A stretch of DNA of 64,000 nucleotides from Labia minor. Lineage: Eukaryota; Arthropoda; Insecta; Dermaptera; Spongiphoridae. Under the pieces are notes generated by a model, which was given only the letters and a program-made list of their open reading frames with translations, did no database searches and was not told the DNA's origin. Every line of letters begins with the position of its first letter. Position 1 is the stretch's first letter. Positions 55,589-64,000 of the stretch are shown here, piece by piece. The position numbers were made by a program, and so were the translations under genes. The DNA is taken from positions 71,477,267-71,541,266 of the forward strand of contig OY720346.1 of NCBI GenBank assembly GCA_963082975.1. Reading direction: 5' to 3'.

Positions 55589-55633
55589 TTAAACCATCTT
55601 TAATCCAATTCTGCGCTCGATTTCGTCAATCCG
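55589..55633 (-). CDS. Candidate last coding exon
   Basis: Minus strand: acceptor ccaatttatttcag, then 14 codons and TAA (RIDEIERRIGLKMV). The composition and the Arg/Glu-rich helix-like sequence look coding. Short, so weak by itself. It may belong with the frame at 56023-56196 only if that is read on the minus strand, which is less clear. Confidence 0.35.
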   Translation of the reverse strand, partial: RIDEIERRIGLKMV

Positions 55634-55809
55634 CTGAAATAAATTGGAAATTAATTTATTGAAATAGATATTAATGATAGTATTATTTTATATTTTTATT
55701 AATATTTTAATGAAATGCCTATTCATTTATATATATAGTATGTGGTATAGTAGTGATGAAATCTTTGTTTTGTTTTTATTAATTCATTATCTTATATGGT
55801 TTAATGCAG

Positions 55810-56006
55810 GGGTGTCTAAACTATGACCATTCGAGGGCCACATTGCAAAAAAAAAATTTGCTGGGCCGCACATAAATATCATTTTACCTTTTTTTTCAGA
55901 ACCATATTGAAAAAATTTAAATATTTTCATAATTTGCGTTTGGGCCGCATCTCAAGGGGTTTTGGGCCTCATGCGGCCCGGGGGCCGCAGTTTAAACACC
56001 CCTTTA
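55810..56006 (+). mobile_element. hAT MITE
   Basis: Ends caggggtgtctaaact and agtttaaacacccc; a 7-bp match (tttaatg) flanks it and the right terminal bases are changed. Interior gggccgcac and atgcggcccgggggccgca. Confidence 0.72.
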
Positions 56007-56022
56007 ATGTTTTAATTTGAAG

Positions 56023-56196
56023 GAGATACGGATATGCCGATCGGAAATAGATCGTACTCAGAGAAGACTTCTGGCTATTCTCCAGTCATTGACCAGCTGC
56101 TGGAATGAGGAAGAAATAGCCCAAGAAAACAATAAAAAGGAATTAGTACCTTTTTACAATTTAATCCTCTACTCATATACTAGTATATTCCATTAG
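56023..56196 (+). CDS. Candidate exon, helical protein
   Basis: 57 codons open to TAG at 56194-56196, in less AT-rich DNA. Residues EIRICRSEIDRTQRRLLAIL then QSLTSCWNEEEIAQENNKKE look like amphipathic helix. An acceptor-like aatttgaag precedes it, just after the hAT MITE, whose insertion would lie in the upstream intron. On the minus strand an acceptor-like tttcttcctcattccag is followed by only 13 open codons. No family recognised. Confidence 0.35.
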   Translation, partial: EIRICRSEIDRTQRRLLAILQSLTSCWNEEEIAQENNKKELVPFYNLILYSYTSIFH

Positions 56197-56829
56197 TGGA
56201 ATTATACTCTAACTAAATTATAATTCAAACGATTGTAAGATTCGATTCTAATCATTAATAATGATCATAAATTTACATATTTTATGGGAATTTATTTTTT
56301 AAATAATAGATAATTGAATAAATCATGTATCAATCACTTTAATAGATCTATTTTTCGTGATCTATTGATTTAATCTTGAATGGATAATAATTGTATAATC
56401 TTTTACTGATTTAGTTTATTCGTCTCAAGGTTGTAACATTTTCTTTGGCAAAAATATTATACAACTATAAAAAGAAATAATAATAATGTAACTAATCTTT
56501 TGCATCTCGTAACATTCGGATTGAAAATGGATAAAAGTTTGTATTTTTTATTTTAATAATGATTTAAGAGAAAGAAAAATTGTTACAATATTTATTTGAA
56601 ACGTTCTAACTCAGGGGTCGACAATCTTTTTTAATCAACGACCTCTATATTTTTCGAAATCTCCATCGACCCCCATAAAGGTAATTTTCAGATAATTAAA
56701 ATAAAACAATCAATTAGTCTTAAATTTAATAAATCAGAAATTATTTTTTTATTTTTTTACACGAATAAAATTATAGTACCTATTAAAAATAATTTAAAAG
56801 AACAAAAAAATTTTAAAAAAATAGTAATA
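56197..56829. other. AT-rich spacer with one hAT-like end
   Basis: At about 56611 caggggtcgacaatcttttt and catcgacccccataaagg look like one end of a hAT MITE; the other end was not found. Confidence 0.4.
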
Positions 56830-57115
56830 AAACATACAGTCTTTAAACGCACGTATTAATGCACCGAAAGACATAAAAGTATGGCCTGTGGATATAACAT
56901 AATTTATATTTTGTATATTGATTACAAAATATTATTAAAATAAATATTTTAAATTTTATTTTATTTATAATTTTTTGTATTTAATGATGCGCTGTCCGGC
57001 CGAGCGCCATTTTTTTATATTATGAAAATTCCTATTTTAAATTGAGAAAAAACTAACAAAGATGATTTTTATCGAGGCTGAAACCAATACAGATCGATTT
57101 TTCTTTAAAGTTAAA
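56830..57115 (-). repeat. Family C repeat
   Basis: Far end (acgcacgtattaatgcaccg, tatggcctgtggatataaca) to cgaggctgaaaccaatacag and atcgatttttctttaaag. Confidence 0.6.
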
Positions 57116-57339
57116 TTATGATAAAAATAAATATATAAATAAACATAATAAAATAAATAATAATAAGGAATCAGATAATTTAAAACACGATAACAAAATT
57201 TTTCTTTCGTAATTTGATTATAAAATATTATTAAAAAAAACGTTTTTAATTTTATTTCGAAACTAAAAATTTAAAATATTTAAATATTAAAATATATTAA
57301 AGAAAATCAATTAAAAAAGAATGGCGGGAGGAAAATTTT

Positions 57340-57552
57340 AATATGGATGACATAGTGACGTCATTTAAATTTACAATTTTAAATTAAGTAAATACTAATA
57401 AAGTTGATTTTTCTAGAGGCTGAAAGCAATACAGATCGATTTTTCTTTATAAATATCATCTATGATGTGAATTTCAAAAAAATCCTTCGACCGGTTTAAT
57501 ATTTCAAAAATACAAATATATATATATTTGCTAATATAATAAGATAAGATAT
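57340..57552 (-). repeat. Family C repeat
   Basis: gacgtcatttaaatttac through gatcgatttttctttataaa to the TA run and tgctaatataataagataag end. Confidence 0.65.
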
Positions 57553-58436
57553 TGTTTATTAATATTTTTTTCTAAAATCACTTTAAAATATTTTATTATT
57601 TTTTTCAATGATATTAAATAAAAAGTAAAATTTATTTCTGTAAACTATAATTAGATTTAATATATAATTCTCTCAGCACATATTTGAAAAATTATAAATA
57701 TTAAGAGTTGCTATTTTTGCTGTTTTTCCTACGACTGGGGGAGAACACATCGAAACTTTTTAATATTACATAAATAAGTTTGGATTTTCTGTGTCTTTTG
57801 ATGTATAAATAAATATACTGCCATTTGTATTACAGTTTTTATTACTCTTCGAACTCCCGTCCACCTTTTTCGATGACCCTGTATTTAATAAATTATAGAA
57901 GATCAGATTTAATATGATACATTTTTTTTTTGCAATGAATGAAGATTTTAATCAAAGTATAAAAAAAAATTCAAAGAGATATGCATTTTGCACATTTCTT
58001 CAACTGAGCAAAACTATTTTATTTATTTTTTTATTAATAAATAACAAACAACGGATATATACAAGTGATTCATTTATAAATATAATATGTAAATTTATAT
58101 TTTTATTTATTCTTATAACGGGGAAGATCTGAAAAGATATACCTACATTCAGGAAAAAAGTAATAAAATTTTAACAAATTGGTATCAATTTGTGATAGAT
58201 TGCTGTCATCATTGTATAAATTATAATTATTATTATTGCAAATTAACGAACTAATTAAATTGATTTATCTATATATAATAAAAGTAAATTTAGTTGAAAA
58301 TATTTTTCCAAAAAATTGTAACTTGATCTGAATGAAAAGAAAAAACCATTGCGAAAATTGTGGTCTAAATTTTTAATAGGTAATAAAAAGAAGTTCCAGT
58401 TGGGTAGAAAACGATAAAAATATTAATAACGAGATA
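57553..58436. other. AT-rich spacer
   Basis: No gene recognised; the frame at 57914-58132 is Ile/Phe/Lys/Asn-biased and looks like chance. Confidence 0.4.
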
Positions 58437-58444
58437 CCATAGAC

Positions 58445-58798
58445 CAGTGATTCTCAACCACTGTGCCGCGGTACTTTTGTGTACCGCGAGATTATCAAAA
58501 TGTGTCGCCAAATTATTACAAATGTCAAGCGGCTCTTAAACATTTCCGACTTTTTTTTATAAATTTTTTCAATTTGGTTCTAAAAAAAGGTAAAACGTTT
58601 TTGGGACTAGGCTCTTAAACATTTACAACTTTTTTTTCTAAATTTTTTCAATAAGGTTTCAAAAAAAAAAAAAAATTAAATCGATTTTGGGACCACTTTT
58701 TGTGGTAAACTTTTACACTTATCTTTTTCTTTGTGTGCCGAAAATTTTTAAACCGTTAAAAGTGTGCCGCGGTAAAAAAAAAAGGTTGAGAATCACTG
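58445..58798 (+). mobile_element. hAT MITE
   Basis: Perfect 15-bp inverted ends (cagtgattctcaacc/ggttgagaatcactg), exact 8-bp duplication CCATAGAC. Uninterrupted sibling of 18565-19218. Confidence 0.9.
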
Positions 58799-58806
58799 CC
58801 ATAGAC

Positions 58807-59170
58807 ATACCGATTATAGATTGGAGTGAGTAGGAAATGGATGCTAGATAAAAACATTGACGTAGGCTACCCTACAATAGACTCGTATATTTATAAAAGC
58901 TTCCGAAAAGATTAGCTATTTATTTACGTGTATTTAATAAAATATAAGTCTATATTGACAATTTAATTATTTATTTTATTAAGTATACTATTTGTTCAAG
59001 GATAAAATAAATTTAAAAAAATCAAAGAAAATTCCACTTAACATATGTCATAGGGATAAACAAATTGATCACATAATAATTTATAATTTTTTTTTACTTA
59101 ATTTCCTTATTAATAAATGACTTAGGAGTTTCTACATCATCAATATAATAGAAAAACATACATCTGTTAT
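58807..59170. other. AT-rich spacer
   Basis: Nothing recognised. Confidence 0.4.
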
Positions 59171-60595
59171 TAATATCTTATTTTATTCTATTTTAAGAGC
59201 AAAAATTGTATATATTTACATATATATATATATAGATATATATATATGTATATGTTTGTATATTTTTGAGATAGTAAAACCGCTTTAAGGATTTTTTTGA
59301 AATTCACATCATAGATGATATTTATAAAGAAAAATAGATCTGTATTGCTTTCGAGAAAAATCAACTTTATTATTATTTACTTAATTTAAAATTGTAAATT
59401 TAAATGACGTCACTATGTCATCCGTATTGAAATTTTCCTCCGCTATTCTTTTTTAATTGATATTCCATTAATTTTTTTTATATTTAAATATTTTAAATTT
59501 TTTTATTTAATTTCGAAATGAAATTAAAAATGTTTTTTTAAATAATGTTTTACGTTATGGACAGTTTGATTCAAATCAAATCTTTTGTATATAATGTCAG
59601 TATGAATTTTCAGAAAAAAATTATTTTCTCCTTTTTAGTCCGTTAGTAAAACGTGGTTTTTTAAAATTTTTTTTTTTATAAAGTATTATTTTCTACTTTT
59701 TAGTCTTCAAATTTTTTTCTCAGTTGAGTAAATAAACTGAGGGAGGGAGATGTAAATTTGAAATAGCCGGTAACAGACTGGAAAGAAGTGCCACTTCATG
59801 AATGTGGAGAAAATATGAAAAAGATCGTATTTTTTGTTTACATCCGACATTTTGAATTTTTATATATAGGAATAATTTTGGATTATTTCATTCAAATTGT
59901 AGCAATTAGAAGCTCATAAAAATGATAATATTGTATTGTCATCGAGAGCAAAGGTGTTGGTGAAGTTTCAAGAAAATCCGATGATTGGAAGTCGTCGAAA
60001 AATCGATTGCAAGATTTGACCCATACAAACACACAGACAAGAATACAAGTAAAACGTGGTAAAAAGAAAATTATCCATGAAGTTAGCAACATAATAACAC
60101 ACATAAACAATTATAAATGAAGAAAGTTTAAATAAATTGTTGAATAAATTTGATCTAATAATATTAAATAAATTATATTATATTAATTAAAATGTTTTTT
60201 AGTTTAAATTATAAATAATATAAATGATATATGATTATTATAAATAAAAAGAAATAATATAACCTAATTTCATAATTAAAATATAGACAAGTACAGGTGT
60301 CAATATAATTTGATAATTGGTATTATTATCATATTATATATATATATATATATATTTATATATAGTAGTAAATTTCCTAAATTTCAAATAATAGTAAATT
60401 TGAATATATTTTTAATCTTGAGATGAAAATCAAGTTATTATAATTAATGTGTGCCATTTTAGGAAACAAATTTTTCAAAGGTCATTTTTAGAAAACCCAT
60501 TTAACAATTGTAATAAATAATTTTAAATTTTAAAATTTTTAATCTCTATAATAATAAATTGTATAAATTTGTTAGAGTCGAGCAATGTATTATAT
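59171..60595 (+). repeat. Family C repeat, long form with a divergent middle
   Basis: 5' block as in other C copies (aaggatttttttgaaattca, atgacgtcac), then a middle not shared with the copy at 1-985 (about 59565-60120), then the shared tail (ttgaataaatttgatctaat through tagaaaacccatttaacaat) to gtcgagca. The middle holds another core with a short microsatellite (gaaaatccgatgattggaag, cacacagacaag, about 59945-60045). Confidence 0.6.
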
Positions 60596-61061
60596 TTAAA
60601 TAAATATAAGTTCAATAAAAAATTGTATCTATAAAATATAAAATTATTTAAGTAATTCTCATTTTTTGTTATTTAAAGGATTTAGTAAATATAAATAATT
60701 TTCATTTCTTTGTTTTTATTTATTAATAGTTTACTTTTTATTTTTATCAAATCATTGATTTTTATTTCTCAATAATTTCAATTTTACTTTTAATATACAA
60801 TTCAAATGTACGAGTATATATAGTATAAATCTAATAATAAATAGTAGAAGAAAAATTTCAAATGAAAGTTTGATGGACATTATTATTATTTTTTTATTTT
60901 TTTTTTTTTAATTCAGAAAACGAAAATAAAATATTTCAATTAATTGAATTTTAATAGGAAATTTATAGAATCCGTATTTAATTGAAAATAATTTCTAAAC
61001 GATTTATGAGTTAAGTTAAAAGAAAAAGAGAGAAAGATAGAAAATGGCAAGAAAAGTTCAC
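60596..61061. other. AT-rich spacer
   Basis: Nothing recognised. Confidence 0.4.
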
Positions 61062-61105
61062 CTGAACAGGTGTTTGATTGAGATTGTTCTCTTATCCCAA
61101 TCCAT
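61062..61105 (-). CDS. Candidate first coding exon
   Basis: Minus strand ATG at 61105 opens MDWDKRTISIKHLF plus two bases, then a strong donor cag|gtgaac. An in-frame TAA lies two codons upstream of the ATG, which supports this start. Upstream (61230-61420) is a GC-richer block that would fit a promoter. No downstream exon was identified. Confidence 0.3.
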
Positions 61106-61229
61106 GCACGTTTAATATAAAATTTCAAGAAAAAAAATAATAAAATAAAATAACGACTTACATTAATCTAGTGGATAAAAATGCTTGATCTTTCTAAGAA
61201 AAATCAAAATAATAATAAAACGAAAAAAA

Positions 61230-61420
61230 AAAAAAATGCACGAGGCAGTGTGGCGTGTCTTCCTAGAAGGTTAGTTTTAACATTAAGCTGACAGTGAAAT
61301 TAAGGGCCGACCCCGGGGGCGTTAAAACAGAAATTGAAAACGCCTTCTAAAACATCTATCTAGTTGTGTTGCTTGATTAGGAAATAAAATCGAGCGTTTA
61401 AGTTGCAACTATACATATAA
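61230..61420. other. GC-richer island
   Basis: Contains gccgaccccgggggcgttaa and, on plus, ATG at 61236 with MHEAVWRVFLE and donor agaag|gttagt. On minus, a branch-site-like ctaac and acceptor cttctag precede an open frame. May be the promoter of the minus-strand exon at 61062-61105 or hold a small exon; not resolved. Confidence 0.25.
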
Positions 61421-61504
61421 TCAAAAGGTGCAACTAAGATCTAAGAACTGTGACTACTTGAAATTGTACTTTTTGGCATAAATCTTTAAAATATGATTAT
61501 TTAA

Positions 61505-61980
61505 ACTATAAATTTATTTAAATTTTCAATTTTTATGTAAAACTGATCAAAAATTCTTTATAAACGGAAATTTTTTTTTTATCAATTTATCCATATCGCT
61601 ATTTTGGATCTAAATGGTGTCTCCTTAATTATTGTTTGACTTTAATGATTGTACAGTGCTACTAAATCTGGTGAATACGGTGGTTGTGAAAAAATATGAG
61701 TACAGTTTTTTGGAAAATTATTTTTAAGAACCAATGCAATGTAGAATAATGCGTTCTACTATAAATTTAAATAAATTTTCAATTTTTATGTAAAACTGAT
61801 CAAAAATTGTTTATAAACTGAAATATTTTTTTGGATCTAAATGATGTCTCCTTAACTATTGTTTGACTTTAATGATTGTAAATCTGGCGAATACGGTGGT
61901 TGTGAAACAATATGAGTAGAGATTTTTGGAAAATAATTTTCAAGAACCAATGCAATGTAGAATGATGCGCGTTCTAATAA
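61505..61980 (-). repeat. Tandemly duplicated mariner relic
   Basis: About 61505-61755 and 61757-61980 are two copies of one segment (ctataaatttaaataaattt, caatttttatgtaaaactga). Both contain ctggtgaatacggtggttgt, the minus-strand form of the mariner PPYSPD motif. Confidence 0.6.
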
Positions 61981-62771
61981 TCTAGCCATAAATACAACTC
62001 AAAAAAATATTTCTGTTTTTATAGTTTGAACTGATTGGAAAAATTCATAACACACAACACCATAATAAACAAAATTTTAAAAAAAATCACCATATTTTTT
62101 TTTGATTAAATTAGTTGCATAATATATTCAAAATTGATATGAAAAAATAGTTACATATAAATTTTTTATAGAAGTCTAATTGGATGCACTACGATTATAA
62201 GCATGCATCCATCTTACCATACACATTCGTATTTTTAAATCGATTGAGCTGGTATTTTTTAGATAACAAATAACCGAATTCCTTATTAGGTTCTTTTCTC
62301 TGTGGGTTGCTGCAAAGCAACATAGAATAAATAAATAAATAAATGGTCACTTGATTATACTTCTATTGATAAAGATAAATGACTCGTTATAAACCCAAGT
62401 ATCAAGTTTAAAATCAACAAACCGGTACGAAAGGCGTAAAATTTCTTTTCTAAAATTAAAAAAATTAAAAAAAAAGAAATATATATTTAATTTCCATATT
62501 GTATATAAATATATATATATATATCCTTATAAAATATTGAGAATTTATATTATAGACAATATACGGTTATTAGCGGTGTTTCTGAACAGTCTATAGTCCG
62601 TGTAATATTATGATAAGATTAATTTTCACATAGAATTTTATTAATCCTGAAATCATCTTCTAATATACAATGAAATTGATTTTTTTTTTTTTTTTCATTA
62701 CCCTTCTCGCCTTTCCGACCTCCATCCAACTGATAGACAAATTATGGAATTGAATTATAAATAAAGGATGA
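61981..62771. other. AT-rich spacer
   Basis: Weak mariner-like scraps may extend to about 62090; 62160-62330 is slightly less AT-rich. Nothing firm. Confidence 0.35.
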
Positions 62772-62892
62772 CGAGAGAGTGAGAGAGAGAAAGAGTGGAT
62801 GGAACTTGATTGCTTTCTGACGTTAATAAATGTTGAAAACACCGCCTTGACCGAAACCTTGACTCTTCCTCTAAATATTGTAATGTAGTTAT
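62772..62892 (+). CDS. Exon-like island, strand uncertain
   Basis: Plus frame open from about 62772 to TAG at 62890-62892, residues WMELDCFLTLINVENTALTE then TLTLPLNIVM. The minus frame across the same bases is also open (YLEEESRFRSRRCFQHLLTS). GA-rich tracts nearby inflate open frames. No family recognised. Confidence 0.22.
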
Positions 62893-63009
62893 GGATAGAT
62901 TTATGGAATAAGATGATGATTTTGGAAACAGAGAAAGGAATAACAGAGGAAAGAAACTAAGGAGAGAGAGAGAGAGGGTGGGGGAGGGTATAAGTGATGA
63001 AAAATCCAA

Positions 63010-63515
63010 TTTATATAATAAGAGTTAAATTATAAAGTGCTGCTGATAGGATTCTCATGTAAATCAATTTTTTATTTTTTTGTTTTTTTTTTTTTATTTT
63101 TCTTCCACCCAAATAAATTAATACAATTTTCCTAAATAAAATATCGTTTCTAAAGAAGAAAAAATAAAATAAAAAAATTACTTTAAAAACTAATTATGAG
63201 TCCTATAATTAATTAATTATTTAATAAAAAGTTCTAAAAAAATTATTTTTTGTTTATTTTACATACATTTAGGTATATTTACACAAGGATGGATCAAATA
63301 TGTATAAACGGTAATTTATCTGAATTTTTGTTGTTTAAAAATATATATATACTAGTGAAAACTTAATTTAAGTTTATACAGAATTATATATAGAAGAACC
63401 TCATGCAAAGAGCTTCACACAATTTTGCTATCAAATTTTAATCATAAATATTTCTCTCTCTCAAAAAAAAAGATTATTTGAGAATTTTGAGCCTCATATA
63501 TTGTATTTTTATCTT
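63010..63515. other. AT-rich spacer
   Basis: Nothing recognised. Confidence 0.4.
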
Positions 63516-63517
63516 TA

Positions 63518-63940
63518 TAAAATATCTTACCTTATTATAGTAGCAAAAATTGTATTTATATATATATATATATATTTGTATTTTTGAGATATGAAACCGC
63601 TCTAAGGATTTTTTTGAAATTTTCATCATAGATAATATTTTTAAAGAAAAATCGATCTGCATTGGTTTCAGCCTCAAGGAAAATCAACTTTATTAGTATT
63701 TTCTTAATTTAAAATAGGAATTTTAATAATAAAAATAAATGTCACCGGGTAACGCCGAGAACCTTAAATTACAAAATATTATAAATAAAATAAAATTAAA
63801 AAAATTATAATATTTTGTAATCAAATTACGAAATATATATTATGTTATATCCACAGGGAATACTTTTCTGTCTTTTAGTTGATTAATACGTACGTTTAAG
63901 GGCTGTATGTTTTATGATTTTTTTTTTTTAATTTATGTTC
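63518..63940 (+). repeat. Family C repeat
   Basis: taccttattatagtagcaaa, TA run, the full body (atcgatctgcattggtttca) and the far end gttgattaatacgtacgttt, matching in reverse 48605-48650 and 56840-56880. Confidence 0.68.
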
Positions 63941-64000
63941 TTTTAAATTATTTGAAATTGTTTAATATATTTTGTCGTTTATTTATTTTAAATAATAATC

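Noticed and set aside
57914-58132. 72-codon frame starting with ATG
   Set aside because: Composition mirrors the local base content; no motif, no sibling, no promoter seen.
62755-63009. Leu/Ser-rich 84-codon frame on the minus strand
   Set aside because: Largely translated from GAGA repeats; a simple-sequence artefact, except for the small island noted at 62772.

Overview
This is a very A+T-rich stretch of animal nuclear DNA, roughly three quarters A+T by eye. It is gene-poor and packed with nested mobile elements. GT-AG introns, tRNA-derived SINE-like repeats, mariner, hAT, LINE and Penelope-like remains, and cores carrying (GGAC/AGAC)n or (CA)n repeats in Drosophila mini-me/DINE-1 style point to an invertebrate, most likely an arthropod with a large repeat-rich genome. 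I cannot fix the species. I saw no retrovirus-like, LTR or Polinton remains.

Genes. The one intact long frame is the 631-residue BED-finger transposase (26768-28663) of a complete hAT transposon (26158-28827). The clearest host locus is a broken F-box/leucine-rich-repeat gene (43950-45768): an N-terminal intron whose phase fits, then LRR sequence spread over several frames, interrupted by a hAT MITE. The other coding evidence is single exons or exon-like islands, as expected inside very large introns. They are a membrane-segment exon at 11661-11868 (-), a last-exon candidate at 36599-36685 (+), a three-piece model at 38528-39373 (-) that would need a 10-nt microexon, and candidates at 24433, 40289, 47967, 52067, 53829, 55589, 56023, 61062 and 62772. 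Several of these islands read plausibly on both strands.

Mobile elements. hAT MITEs with exact 8-bp target duplications lie at 16358, 18565, 20882, 23721, 45135, 46479, 49416 and 58445; more diverged ones lie at 14153, 22596, 35357 and 55810. Three families, here called A, B and H, share one design: one end starts directly with a short motif, the other end carries the inverted motif plus a small hairpin, and a conserved core next to a microsatellite lies between them. Insertions fall in T runs. This matches published descriptions of Helentron-associated elements (HINE/DINE-1). Family A has about 14 copies, B five nearly full copies plus fragments, H two. One A subtype carries a 38-codon piece that looks like a captured exon. 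Family C is a related dispersed repeat. Two Penelope-like elements with hammerhead-ribozyme-like motifs flanked by inverted repeats lie at 4119-4444 and 5673-5842.

Layout. 1-11360: C, SINE, mariner and Penelope-like repeats, then a long AT-rich desert. 11.4-11.9 kb: GC-rich coding island. 12-26 kb: A, B, hAT and H elements, many nested. 26-29 kb: the hAT transposon inside an older mariner. 29-36 kb: B, mariner, LINE, A and hAT. 36.6-40.4 kb: exon candidates. 40.7-43.6 kb: an A element split by a 1.64-kb H element. 44-46.8 kb: the F-box relic and hAT MITEs. 47-55 kb: A and B copies, including an A holding both a mariner and a B. 55-64 kb: C copies, hAT MITEs and small exon candidates. The nesting gives a relative order: hAT MITEs received A and B; A received H, mariner and B; the mariner at 25.4 kb received the complete hAT.
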